Source: Sesbania bispinosa | Taxonomy: Eukaryota > Streptophyta > Magnoliopsida > Fabales > Fabaceae | Length of the DNA: 64,000 nt | Reading direction: 5' to 3' | Assembly (NCBI GenBank): GCA_026901365.1 | Contig: QLOH01000005.1 | Location: 2,232,001 to 2,296,000 of the forward strand | Part shown: in pieces, positions 34,003-45,085 of the stretch | How positions within the stretch are numbered: the first letter of the stretch is position 1 | Layout of the letters: the number at the start of each line of letters is the position of its first letter | Notes under the pieces: generated by a model | Databases searched by the model: none | What the model was told of the DNA's origin: nothing | Seen by the model: only the letters and a program-made list of their open reading frames with translations | Made by a program: the position numbers and the translations under genes

Positions 34003-34691
34003 CTTGTATATGCACGTAGGGGTGCTTAGGTAGTGATTTAAGACTAGAAATTCGTATTGATGTATGTTATAACTGAGAATGATGATATAAACCGTGATTT
34101 ATGGTTGTTTGAATGATTCTTGATGAATCTTGAGTGTTTTGAATGAAGATAATGAGAATAGTGAAAAGAGGATAATTAAGGGTTTGATGATTTGGGGTTT
34201 TGATGAGAAATCCATGTAAAACTGTTGAAGATTGATGATTATGATGAGTTTGATGAATATTGCTGATTATGAATGGTGTTTTTATCGAAAAGGATTGATT
34301 AGAGGTTGAGGAAGGGGATCAAAGGAGCAAAAACGTATGAATAGTCGCGTTCTGCGATACGTACGCTCCAGTGGCGCTGAGCGCAGACTGAAGTGTATGT
34401 CCTTCGAATCAGCGCTCCATTGGCGCTGAGCGAGAGTGGAGCATAGCTCCCTGGAACTCGCGTTGCATGGGCGCCGAGCGCAGGCTGAGCACAACATGCA
34501 TATTAACTTATTTAAAAACGTGAAACAGAGTTGGATGCTTACTGTTGTGTGATTTGGTTGATGAATTGGATGTACAACGTGTATTGATGGTGTGTGATAA
34601 TGCTTTATGATGTTTGGTGTGCATAATATGCAATGTGATTAATGATGATAATGAATATTGATGATGAGTTATGGTGTACATAATGATTAGT

Positions 34692-34980
34692 GAATATGCA
34701 ATATGCTTGATGATATTTTGGTGTGCATATGGTCGGTAAATATGCAATATGCTTATTGATATTTGGGTGTGCATATAGATGGTGAATATGCAATATGCTT
34801 GATGATATTTTGGTATGCATATAGTTGGTGAATATGCAATATGCTTGATGATATTTTGGTATGCATATAGTTGGTGAATATGCAATATGTTGATGATATT
34901 TTGGTATGCATATAGTTGGTGATTATGCAATATGCTTTATAATATTTTGGTGTGCATATGGTTGGTGAATATGCAATATG
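34692..34980 (+). repeat. 46-bp tandem array
   Basis: Six to seven copies of a 46-bp unit built on 'aatatgcaatatgcttgatg' and 'atattttggtatgcatat'. Confidence 0.85.
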
Positions 34981-35004
34981 TTTAATGGTGATGTTACTTA
35001 AGTT

Positions 35005-35280
35005 GTGCGGGCCCATAGAGGGGGTACAACTTAAGAGAGATGCCTTGACCATATGTGATGAGACTTGAATTGTGCGGGCCCATGGAGGGGGTACAATTCG
35101 GGAGGTGAACTGGGTTGTGCGGGCCCATAGAGGGGGTACAACTCAGGGGATCAAGATGGGGCGTTCGATGCACGGGCCCATAGAGGGGGTGCAACCTAGG
35201 AGTGATTATACTGGCCCATAGAGGGGGTGCAACCTAGGGTCGAATGTCATTGTGCGGGCCCATGGAGGGGGTACAACCTA
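35005..35280 (+). repeat. Interspersed GGGCCCATAGAGGGGGT repeat cluster
   Basis: Six near-identical 24-base cores (around 35005, 35071, 35117, 35171, 35211, 35253) with spacers of varied length, so it is not a simple tandem array. Confidence 0.85.
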
Positions 35281-36305
35281 TCGGATTGTGTCTGGTAACA
35301 CCGGTAGACTATCTTGGTACTAACTAGAGTGATTGACGAGGTGCATTCACTGTGCGGCGTTCCAAGTCATGATCTTTTGGTAGGTGAGGTGATGAGTTTC
35401 GGTGCATATGATAATGTGTTATACTCGATGATGGTATTGAGTTATATAATGTTGTTGATGAGTTTTGGTGCATGTAATGATGAGTTATATTTGATGATAA
35501 TTGAGTTATATTATGACGATGATGAGTTTTGGTGTATACATGATGGATGTATATATGTGTTATGTTTGGTGAATGATGGTATGAGATTTATATGTTGATA
35601 TAGATGAATAGCTATATGCTGAGTTTTAGATTATTATTTTCTGATGGATTATGTGATGTTTTGGTATGTGGTATGATGAATGATGATGTTGTGGGTGAGG
35701 ATAAGGTAGCCTCCTATATGTATGTATGGGTAGTATTCTTTTCCTCACTGTATTACTGTGGATATTTTTACAGGTGTAGATGATGACACGATTGGTGTTG
35801 AGTTTGATTAAATGGAATGTGCTCTGATAGATGTGACATCAGGGTATAATTTTGGGGTCTTTTATTATGTTTCTAGTTAGAAAGTTCTTGTAAACTATTT
35901 TTAATGCCTTGCACGACAAGTAGGATGTTTAGTTATTTTTATTTCTTTGGAGATTTCGTTGCATAAGTATTAGATACATTTGAAGTTTTATTTTCTTTTA
36001 ATTAAGCTGTTTTCGAACTAATGAGGTTTTAATAAGAGAGTTTTGTGAACCTTTTACCCATCGTGGGACGTTATCTTTTCTATATCTTCAATTTATTAGA
36101 CATATAAGAGTATGTGGTAGAAGGGTGTCACAAGAAACATTGAAATAAGTCTGATTATCTTATATAATTTTTATATCCTTTTTTATTTGTATGCAATATT
36201 TATCTCATTAATATTTATCATTGCATTGTATGGGTACTATTTTATATAGTGAACAATATTATTAAAGAAAGATAAAAGAACATCATAATCTATAAAAGTT
36301 TAAAG

Positions 36306-36370
36306 GGTTAAATATGTTTTTGGTCCCTAAACTTTCACCCGAATTTTTGTTTGGTCCCTAACCCAAGTTT
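36306..36370 (+). mobile_element. End fragment of the GGGTTAAATA MULE-MITE family
   Basis: The left end 'gggttaaatatgtttttggt' and 'aaactttcacccgaatttt' match 39257-39320. The rest is lost. Confidence 0.6.
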
Positions 36371-36589
36371 AAAATATGATCTTCACATACTATTAATGTA
36401 TATGATTATACTATATATAAGTTAATTTTATAAAAAAATTAATAATATATATGTAAAAACAAACATCACCCACAATCTAATGTCATCCTACAACTTAACG
36501 TCACATGTGCAAATGCATGATTACCATGCTAGTAGTTCTTAAAAATACCATCCTTTCCTTTGCCAATCTTAAAAGCAACATGTTAGTAC

Positions 36590-36775
36590 TTTTCTTCTTT
36601 TTTTTTTGGTAATTGTGAGCAAAATCCTTCCAAAGCAGGGGAATACAAAATTGTGAAGGAATACTAAATACATGAAGCCTAAAAGTAAGTTCATGGCCAC
36701 AAGAGACCAGTTTATCCGCGACATGATTACCTTCCCTGAACCCATGAGTAAAAACAACATGACAAATAGTTAGTA
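36590..36775 (-). pseudogene. LINE RNase H-like C-terminal fragment
   Basis: The minus strand encodes 'FREGNHVADKLVSCG', the end of the RNase H (RVT_3) domain found at the C-terminus of plant LINE pol, then 'LLWKDF'. The upstream pol is absent. Confidence 0.55.
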
Positions 36776-37789
36776 CTTGGTTCTTTGTTAATTTTTTTCA
36801 TTAGTTATGCTCTTATTTTGAATTTAAATGGTTGTTTTGTGTTTACTTTGGAGGTAGCATTGTGGTCTAAAAGGATATGATACAGTCTTCTACTTTGTTT
36901 CACAATTATTTGTTTTTGGTTTTCAGAGAAGAAATATGATTGTTACTAGCATCAAGGACCTCTAATTTGTCAAGGTATGACATACCATCATGAGCTATTA
37001 TTAAATTTGAATATTGAATTAAGGAGAGAAATGAGTCATCCCCAAGTCATCATGAGCGATTTTATAACTTGTTAAGAACTTCTATAAATTACATTATTTG
37101 AAATATGGTTTAGATCGTATACTTTTTGACGGGGTTTTAACTGATTTTAGATTGGTGTTATACTAGGTATGTTGGTATGATACTATTGGTTTTGAGTGCA
37201 CACCTTGTTGCTATTTTTTCTTGGGTTAATACTGGGTTTTTTCTTCCTAGTTTTTATTTGCTGCATCATTATTAGGTGTTAGGGTTATTGGGATTTCCAA
37301 GATGGACTTATAATCTACGCCTTGATTTTATTGTAATTTCCAAGCTGGTCTTATAATCTACGCATTGGGCATTGGGGTTCTCGTGAAAGCCTTGGTTTAA
37401 TTGAATTTCCAAGTTGGTTGTTCATATACTATTTTATTTATTTCTTGCAGCTTAGTTATTGTTTTGACTTAAATTTTCAGTTATAGCCTTTTCATATTGA
37501 CAAATAGTGTGTTGTAGTGTAGCTTATCATGATTCCATATGTTGTAGTTTCACTTAAATGATTGGCTTTCTAGTTGAAAGTAGCCACAAGTAACGCCCCC
37601 CTTAATTCATTTGATTTGCAGTGTAGTTATGTCAAGGAGTTAACTAAAATAAGAGAGCTTATATGAGTTGGTCAAGGTGAAAAGTGTTTTGAAGTTTATA
37701 TTTTGTTATTTTGGTCTTGATAATGTATTGCTCTAATGGGTTTGATTGTGCTTTTTGTTGAGAATTTAAATAAAACAACTAGACATTAA
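36776..37789. other. Intergenic, nothing identified
   Basis: No credible frame. Two near copies of 'tccaag.tgg.cttataatctacgc' occur at 37300 and 37350. Confidence 0.45.
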
Positions 37790-37997
37790 CTACAGATTAG
37801 CTACGATATTTGTGGCTTTTGCACACCTTTTCTACCGCGGTTAAAATTCGAAATCGCATTAAAAAGCGTTACTCAATTACCGTGGTTCCGAAAAGTAACC
37901 ACGATAAATACTTTTTATCTCACCGCGGTAGAACGCGGTTATAACCGCGTTAAAAGGCCACGCGGAACCACGGTAAAAGACCTTTTCTGTCATAGTG
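37790..37997. mobile_element. CACTA element terminal fragment
   Basis: It ends CTTTTCTGTCATAGTG, the complement of a CACTA terminus (CACTATGACAGAAAAG). It is preceded by subterminal repeats of 'accgcggt', 'ccacggt' and 'accgcg' in both orientations. The other end was not found. Confidence 0.65.
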
Positions 37998-38617
37998 AAA
38001 GCCGACCAATCTCATTCAAAACAGCGACATACATATGAGAGGCTGACAAATTAATTTTCTATTCCCACTCAAACCTACCTCGTTCCTTTTTTATTATTTC
38101 AACAAATTAATTTACCTTGTTCATTTTGGAACAAATTCATCCATACAATATGGGTGGGGCAGGGAGCAAATTTTGTTACTGTTTTAGTATTTTTATAAAA
38201 ATAATTTTTATTGGTTGATTTTTTCTATTATTATTATTAATGTTTTAATTATATTAGATATGATTATTTGATTTGAATGTTTCAAACATGTACATATGAA
38301 TATTTGAAATCAATCTAACGTGCATATCTATCTATCAATTTATTTATACAATCCAATAGATATTATATTAATTTTTCACTATTTATTTGATTATTTTCCA
38401 ATAAATTATTCAATCAGCTATTTTTTAACGTTAATTAATGAGAATATTCAAAATTATAAAGCTAATCATTATTTGGGACTCTAAATGTTTAGTAAATATA
38501 TACATTATTGGGATTGTAAAATTGTAGTTTAAAAGTGGATTTTCATGTATCTCACGGGTAATGAGTTTGGGCTTTATGTTTTGGGATTTTTAAGATTTTG
38601 TTCTATACTATCATAAA
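37998..38617. other. AT-rich intergenic, nothing identified
   Basis: No gene or repeat structure recognised. Confidence 0.5.
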
Positions 38618-39187
38618 GGCTATTGCTTTTCCCACCGTGTTTTATACTATTCACTTCCCCCATATTTTTTGAAAAATTTTAAAACCCAAAATTGCCCTTC
38701 AGTTAATTGGCTTACGAACGAGGTTGTCTAGGAACTATTCCTGGACAGCCTTGTCCGTAAGCCTTTTTTTATAAAAAATGGCTTACGGACAAGGGTGTCT
38801 GGGAACTATTTCCGGACAATACGTAAATATAGGCTTACGAACACAGTTGTTCGAGAATGGTTCCCAGACAATTGTGTCTGTAAGCTATTTTAAAAAAAAA
38901 ACTCATGGACTATTGAGCCCGTAAGGGGAAAAATGAGGAAAAGGGGGGCATGGGGAAGGGGAAGGGGAAACTAGGAAGGGGAGGGGGAGTGGGGCTGGGG
39001 GGGAGGTTGGGGGGAAGGGAAAGGGGAAGGGGGGCGGGAAGGGAAAGGGGGCAGGGAGGGGGAACCAGGAAAGAGAGGGGGGTGGGGGGGTGGGGGGAGC
39101 TAGGGGAAGGAAGAGGAGGGGTAGTCCTGGAAGAAAAAATTGTAGGGGGTGGGAATAGCAAAAATAATGGTGTGAAAAGTAATGGCC
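38618..39187. mobile_element. 570-bp MITE carrying a G-rich tract
   Basis: The inverted ends GGCTATTGCTTTTCCCACC / GGTGTGAAAAGTAATGGCC are flanked by TATCATAAA (38609-38617) and TATCATAAT (39188-39196), 8 of 9 bases identical. The left half has hairpins of 'ggcttacg.ac' with complementary 'gt.cgtaagcc' (38708-38890). The right half is an almost pure GGGG/GGGA tract on the plus strand (about 38940-39130). Confidence 0.7.
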
Positions 39188-39256
39188 TATCATAATATGC
39201 TGAGGTAATATATCCATCCACTTCGTTCAGAAAAGATTCCTATTATCTTAATATTT

Positions 39257-39736
39257 GGGTTAAATATGTTTTTTGTCCCTAAACTTTCACCCGAATTTGG
39301 TTTTGGTCCCTAATCTTTTTTTCATTGTTTTTGGTCCCTAATGTTTTCAAATCATTGAAGTTAGTCCCTGTCGTCAACTCTGTTAAATATAGGGGTGATG
39401 TGGCAAGGATTAATTTTAATGATTTGAAAGCGCTAGGGACCAAAAACAACGAAAAAAATAGATTAGGGACCAAAACCAAATTCGGGTGAAAGTATAAGGA
39501 CCAAACCCGAATCTAGATTTGGTCCCTAATCTTTGCTTTTCGTTGTTTTTGGTCCCTAACGTTTTTCAAATCATTGAAATTAGTCCCCGTCATCAACTCT
39601 GTTAAATATAGGGGTAACGACGGGGACTAATTTCAATGATTTGAAAACGTTAGGGACCAAAAACAATGAAGAAGAAAGATTAGGGACCAAACCCAAATTT
39701 AGGTGGAAGTTTAGGGACCAAAAACATATTTAAGCC
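39257..39736. mobile_element. 480-bp palindromic MULE-MITE
   Basis: The ends GGGTTAAATATG and CATATTTAAGCC are flanked by a perfect 9-bp duplication TTAATATTT (39248-39256, 39737-39745). The body is a double palindrome with four 'aaatcattgaa' / 'ttcaatgattt' blocks. Confidence 0.85.
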
Positions 39737-39879
39737 TTAATATTTTCATAAAAAGAAAATTTTCTCCTTAAATTTGTATACAACTTTTTAAAAGTTGACA
39801 TTTGTTTTTCTTTAAATTAAAAATTTGATACAAAAAAATACGATGTTGCATGTTGCCTACTACCCAAAACCGTTCACTT

Positions 39880-40450
39880 TGCCACATGAGTCAGTCACAC
39901 CTAACATTACAATCAAATCCGAACTTGTGGGTACTGACCCACCATAATTCTGACTTCGACGGGGAAAACTCATTTTGTCCGAGTTTAGATAAAATTCGAT
40001 CCCAAATCCACCCCGCCTTTAATGGGACGGGGGCGGGTTTGGGGTCAAGAACCCGTCATGATATACTAATTAAATAATTTTAGTTATATTAATAGTTAAA
40101 TAGTAAATGTAAACTTATATATTTTCCTTAAAATATAATATAGTTCTTAAGTTTCTTAATTAATTTTTAGGATTATCAATTTCTATATTTACATATTATT
40201 TGAATTAGAATATATTAGATATATATGGCTTATTTAAAAACATTTATTTAAGTTATAAAAAATAGAGAAATAAATGAAAAATAAAGAAGGTGAAATCCCC
40301 ACGGGTTTCCCAGAACTCGATGGGTATACCCGCGGAGATGGGGTTGAGTTTTATAATTTCATATTCTCTATCTTTAAATCCGAACCCGAACCCGCCTTGA
40401 TTTTTATGGGGAGAGAAAACCCCGCCTCGACCCGCCCATTGCCGTGTCTA
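39880..40450. repeat. Inverted G/C-rich repeat pair of a legume dispersed repeat
   Basis: 'ccgaacttgtgggtactgac' and 'gggacgggggcgggtttggg' (39918-40045) are echoed in complementary form by 'cccgaacccgccttg' and 'ccccgcctcgacccgcccatt' (40388-40440) around AT-rich DNA. No gene. Confidence 0.45.
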
Positions 40451-40822
40451 ATCACACTAACTATATTGAATTTTGAAATTCTCTTTTTTGTCAAAATTTC
40501 CTTCTCTCTTCCTACCTTTTGTAATGTACCCTCCCTTTCTTTCTCAGATAGCCCTCCGACCTTCTCACAACAATTATAGATCTTTCCTTTTCTTGACTTT
40601 TGTATTCCAAATGTAGATATTTTGGTCATTGTAGCACCATAACTTGCTTCCCTGCACATATTTAATACCCTATGTAGATTTTACTGTCATATATGTACAT
40701 AAGTTGAAGCACAAGTGTAAGTGCATTGTTTTTAGATTATTTCATAGTTGTATAGTTGTGTTCAGATATAACAAGTTTATTATGTTAATAGCAGCTTTTA
40801 TAAATTCAAGACATGATGCATA

Positions 40823-41334
40823 TGTTAGATATTTATCTAATATGTGGACCTACATATATCATTATTATATGTTATAAGTTATTTAAAAAATAATTCTATT
40901 TGGAGCGATCTTATAAGGATTAATTTTTGGGATTAATGACATCTCAATAAGTATAGGCTTTGTAATGTGTAGATACCAAAAGTCTTATTTCTATTTTTAT
41001 GATGGGGCAAAAATAGAAGTATGAAAACTACAAAGGATACAACTCTTCATGAAAGGGTATGTTCCTATTATATAAGGTTATGGTCTCCAAGTTATATGGA
41101 CAATTTTCTTTTCTGACATCTCATCATTGGAAAATAGAAACTCTTTATTCTAGAGAGTAATTGTACATATAAGACTTGGAAGATCAAACCTACAAGTTTA
41201 TACATCAAGTTTGCTAATGGATCCTGGTACGCTTCCGCTATTTGTGTATCTTATTTATTCTCTTGGTGATTTGACATAAAAGTTATCAAATTATGATGGT
41301 TATCATCTTAAGTTTCTCCATTATATTTCTAACA
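40823..41334 (+). mobile_element. 5' LTR of a truncated Ty1/copia element
   Basis: The 512-bp unit begins TGTTAGATA and ends ATTTCTAACA. It is followed after two bases by TGGTATCAAAGCC (41337 on), the tRNA-Met primer site. Confidence 0.7.
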
Positions 41335-42179
41335 AGTGGTATCAAAGCCACTTTTATGTTAAATCATTGGGAGATGAATTTCCTTGATTCATTATGCTTG
41401 TGTTTACAATTGTGATAGTTTCATGTTTATTCCGTTTAGATGTTTCATGTTGAAATTGGAATCTTATTATTCCAAGTAATAATAAAAATATTCGTTCTTC
41501 TGGAACAAATCAAATCATTTATCTTCTCTAGTTTGCGCATAGATTGCTATTTTTTTGGAATATGAAATGTTGTATTATTTGGTTTAAATAATATTTAACG
41601 GTTATATATGACTAAACGACGCATCTGGTGTAATGGTTAATGTGGCTGTTCGTTAATCCTGATGTGTCGGGTTTGAATCCTCTACTGCAACTGATACAAT
41701 GTTTGAATTTTAAATGTCTATATTCTTCCGGTTATGAATTTTTAAAATTCAAACATTTACATTACATTTTCAGTTATGCATTAGAAATTTGAATTTTGGT
41801 GTTAATTTTCCTTAATTTCTAATACTCTGAATAATTTAGTTGAAACATGATGTTACCAAAGTAGCCTCTCTTATGTAGATTAATTTATTTGGAATATTAA
41901 GAAAATTTTATGTTTGTTATTTATGCGAATTATAATGATCGGCCCTAGGGAAGGTTATTATTTGGCCAAATTTCAAACATACCTATGGTAATAAATATAT
42001 GATAATTATTAAGTTTTCCATGTGAGCAATATGTCGGTCCAAAGAAAGGCTATTGTTTGGCAGAATTAATTATCATTATTTGATTACTGCATTAAGAGTA
42101 CCACTAACAAATTAATGTTTCTATCCAAAGATTGAGTATTAATGTTGTGCTTGGTATCGTGTGATGGGCCCCACCATAT
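41335..42179 (+). other. Copia leader with a tRNA-like segment
   Basis: No gene. It spans the primer site and a leader with 'cggcccta.ggaagg.tattatt' type short repeats (41940, 42040). Gag, protease and integrase are absent. Confidence 0.5.
41622..41700 (+). other. tRNA-like sequence (pol III A and B boxes)
   Basis: 'TGGTGTAATGG' (A-box-like, about 41629) and 'GGGTTTGAATCC' (B-box-like, about 41669), with 'ATGTGGCTGTT' between them, resemble a decayed tRNA or SINE head. The acceptor arms do not pair well, so it is not called a functional tRNA. Confidence 0.4.
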
Positions 42180-43317
42180 TTGAATTCATTGCCATTAAGG
42201 AGATCCACTAGAGATAAGAGAAATGCAATTCCAGATGACTATATTGTTTTTCTCCAAGAACATGAAGCTGAAAGTGGAATGATGGAAGATGACCCAGTCA
42301 ACTTCTATCAAGCCATGCAAAGTTCTAACTCTCAAAAGTGGATTGATGCCATGAATGAGGAAATAAAGTCCATGAAAGACAAAGATGTTTGGGATCTTAT
42401 CACTTTACCTGAAGGGATTCAATGGGTAACGTGGAAAGATATAAGGCTCGTCTTGTTGCCAAGGGCTTTACTCAAAATGAGGGCATTGATTATGAAGAGA
42501 CTTTCTCTCTAGTTTCTTCGAAAGTCTCTTTCAGGATTATAATGGAACTTGTGGCTCATTTTGATCTTGAGCTACATCAAATGGATGTAAAGATTGTGTT
42601 GCTCAATGGAGACATTGATGAAACAATATATATGGTACAACCAGAAAACTTTGTGTTAGGATATGCAAAGAAAAGGGTTTGCAAATTAAAGAAATCCATC
42701 TATGGGCTCAAGCAGGCTTCCCGTCAATGGTATCATAAGTTTCATCAAGTTATCACCTCGTTTGGTTTTGAGGTTAATTTGGCCGATGATTGTGTGTACA
42801 ATAAATTTAGTGGGAGTAAATACATTTTCCTGGTTTTATATGTGGATGATCTACTTCTTGCCAGTAATGATATAGGATTCTTGCATGAAACCAAGAGATT
42901 TCTATCAAAGAATTTTGAGATGAAAGATCTTGGAAATGCATCTTTTGTATTAGGGATTCAAATACACCGAGATCATTCTCGGGGTATTCTTGGATTATCT
43001 CAAAAGAGCTATATAGAAAGAATTTTAAAGAGATTTGGCATGAAAGATTGTAAACCAGGTGACACCCCTGTAGCTAAAGGAGACAAATTTAGTCTCAATC
43101 AGCGCCCTAAGAATGAGTTTGAAGTTAAAGAGATGCAAAAGATTCCTTACGCATCGGCTGTAGGGAGTCTAATGTATGTTCAAGTATGTACGCGTCCGGA
43201 CATTGCGCATATTGTTGGAATGTTAGGCACATATTTAAGTAACCCGGGAATGGATCATTTGGAAAGCAGCCAAACAGGTTTTACGGTACTTACAGAATGG
43301 ATCATATGTAAGCGTCT
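42180..43317 (+). pseudogene. Ty1/copia reverse transcriptase pseudogene
   Basis: The first frame (from 42180) covers the integrase tail and RT entry ('LRRSTRDKR', 'WIDAMNEEIKSM'). At about 42421 a small deletion and frameshift remove the conserved 'W.FK.K' segment. The second frame then runs 'YKARLVAKGFTQ', 'SIYGLKQASRQW', 'YVDDLLLAS', 'FEMKDLG' and 'YASAVGSLMY'. The protein ends abruptly before RNase H, where the sequence switches to an unrelated LTR fragment at about 43318. Gag to integrase are deleted. Confidence 0.88.
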
Positions 43318-44067
43318 CAGTAGGATTGAATGTAGTTGATTCAATCCTCAAGTGTATGTGAATTCTATTAATTATTTATGAATCCCTATTCTATAATATT
43401 GGTATTTTTATACTTTGCTTAATGCGTAGCTTCCGCACTTGTGCCGGAGTTATAGGTTGTTTTTATAAAATACATTGGTAAATGGTTTTATTGATTCAAC
43501 GGCGAGTTTGGGGGAGACGATACTTAGGAAACTCAAATTCTGATTGGTAAAAGTACTCATAGATCGCTATAGGAATATAGGGGGAATCGATGATTGAAGA
43601 ATAGGAATGGTCAGCCTCTTCATAGTAGTCCCTATAGGAATATATGGTATATTGATAGTGTTAACGAATGGAAAAGTAGAGCAATCAAGTTGGGGTAATT
43701 TGTCGCTTGGGAGAACCCGCATGGATTATCTTCGAGTGGTTTACTGCTGGTAACTCGGGGTAAAGCAATATAGTTTGGCTAGGATATTATAGAAATATAT
43801 TCATAAATAATATTGGGATTCACATGCATAAGGGGTGCGATGATACGAAGTTCAATCCTGATCCAAGTAACGTATTTTATCTTCTCTCAATTTTCTCTTT
43901 ACTCTATGCAAATTTACTTTCTTCACCACAAATTCTCAAAATATTGTTTCTTACTTGATAGTTTGATCACTAGTAAATACAGCGAACTGTTCCCTGTGGA
44001 TACGATAAAACTCATACTTACTATTATACTGCTGAAATTTTGGTACGCTTTCCAGAATCTCATCAAA
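43318..44067 (+). mobile_element. Partial gypsy-type LTR fused to the copia pseudogene
   Basis: It matches the 3' half of the LTR at 2210-3819: 'gattcaatcctcaagtgtat', 'gcttccgcacttgtgccgga', 'gtcgcttgggagaacccgca' and the end 'tccagaatctcatca'. The left end is truncated at the junction with the RT sequence. Confidence 0.8.
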
Positions 44068-44769
44068 CAGGCAAGTGACATGTATTCTGTCAGATTGCAA
44101 ATTTTACTCTCTGAGTCTTAACCATTAAGATAATTCCCTGAAAAGCATTGCAACTCCAAATAAAGGCTCCTTGAAAAGCATGTGACAATGTAAATCTTTT
44201 GCACCAATAAACAGAGCTCAAATATTCACACATGAAAGATTACAGGGGAAAGCTTAAACGAGCATTTTTATTGGAAAGCTTAAGGGTTAAAGAAGGTCGG
44301 CGAGGAGGTGACGGACATGAAGAAGGATTATGTTGCACCTGTGTAGCTATTGTCGCTGTCATCACATGTTGTGATGCACAGTAGAGGGCCAGAGTGACTT
44401 GTCCACTCTTTTTTGTTTTACTAATAAGCATATAAATGCAGGGGCTCGCTACTGTGCAATTATTAGTGACTTTAATGGGTAGTCACCTACAGAAAATTGT
44501 GCAAGAAAGCATTACTTTGGTCATGATGATTATGGATACTGGTTTATCATTCCTAAAAAACCGTTTTGAAGGGCCAGCTAAGCTATATGAGGAGATATTT
44601 GGGAGAAGGGGATGATTTACAGGGGTGGAGAAGGAGGAGGGGGATATGGTGGGGGAAGGTTGTGGCGGTCTAAATATAATTTTCTGTGAGAAAGAGAAAA
44701 TGTGCCACATCAGCATCTGACACACGCCATTTGAAGGGAAGGACTAATTGCAAAAAAAAATTTGGAAGG
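44068..44769. other. Intergenic, nothing identified
   Basis: Short frames on the minus strand (44240-44431, 44483-44725) resemble no family. There is a G-rich patch at 44600-44670. Confidence 0.4.
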
Positions 44770-45085
44770 ACGCTTTAACAAAAAAAAATTATAGGGACTA
44801 AAAGCAAAACTCGCTAATTTTACAGGGACTAAAATAAAAAACACGAAAAAATGTAGAGACTAAAATGATATTTAAGTCTTAATTATTTTCTTATCCATCA
44901 ATTAGGCGACATCAAATAAAAGTATAGGCTCATCAAATAAAAGTATATGTAACAAACATTGATGTCTTTCACTTGTAGTCATGTGAGAGAATTAATTTGG
45001 TCCTTACACATCAGGTCAGGTGTCTTGCAAATGTCAATTGATTCCCATGTGGATTCCCAATTGATTCCCATGTGTCTTACCAAAT
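44770..45085 (+). repeat. Duplicated flank block A1 (paralogue of 55740-56000)
   Basis: It includes the end of a 'gggactaaaa' palindromic element, then 'ttatccatcaattaggcgac', 'gtatatgtaacaaacattga' and 'cacatcaggtcaggtgtctt', each found again near 55810-55940. A shorter echo lies at 52490-52545. Confidence 0.8.

Larger units (their letters stand above)
34005..36131 (+). mobile_element. Chromovirus-like (Ty3/gypsy) solo LTR, repeat-rich
   Basis: A 2.1-kb TG...CA-like unit. It starts near TGTATATGCACG, ends GAAGGGTGTCA and has no coding capacity; the end motif is typical of Tekay/Del-type LTRs. It contains three 'gcgct.cattggcgctgagcg'-like units (34360-34490), a 46-bp tandem array (34692-34980) and six GGGCCCATAGAGGGGGT units (35005-35280). 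I could not see a clear target duplication, so the boundaries are approximate. Confidence 0.55.

Noticed and set aside
34508..35194. Overlapping minus-strand frames with repeated His/Tyr-rich peptides
   Set aside because: They follow the 46-bp and GGGCCCAT tandem arrays of an LTR-like unit; the peptide repeats mirror the DNA repeats.
34005..36131. A complete retrotransposon at this place
   Set aside because: No gag or pol frame lies inside or beside the unit and no second LTR is visible, so it is treated as a solo LTR with uncertain ends.
38903..39221. Open frames of 80-104 codons across the G-rich tract on both strands
   Set aside because: They exist only because the tract is low-complexity G/C with no stop codons; composition is repetitive and there is no domain or start context.
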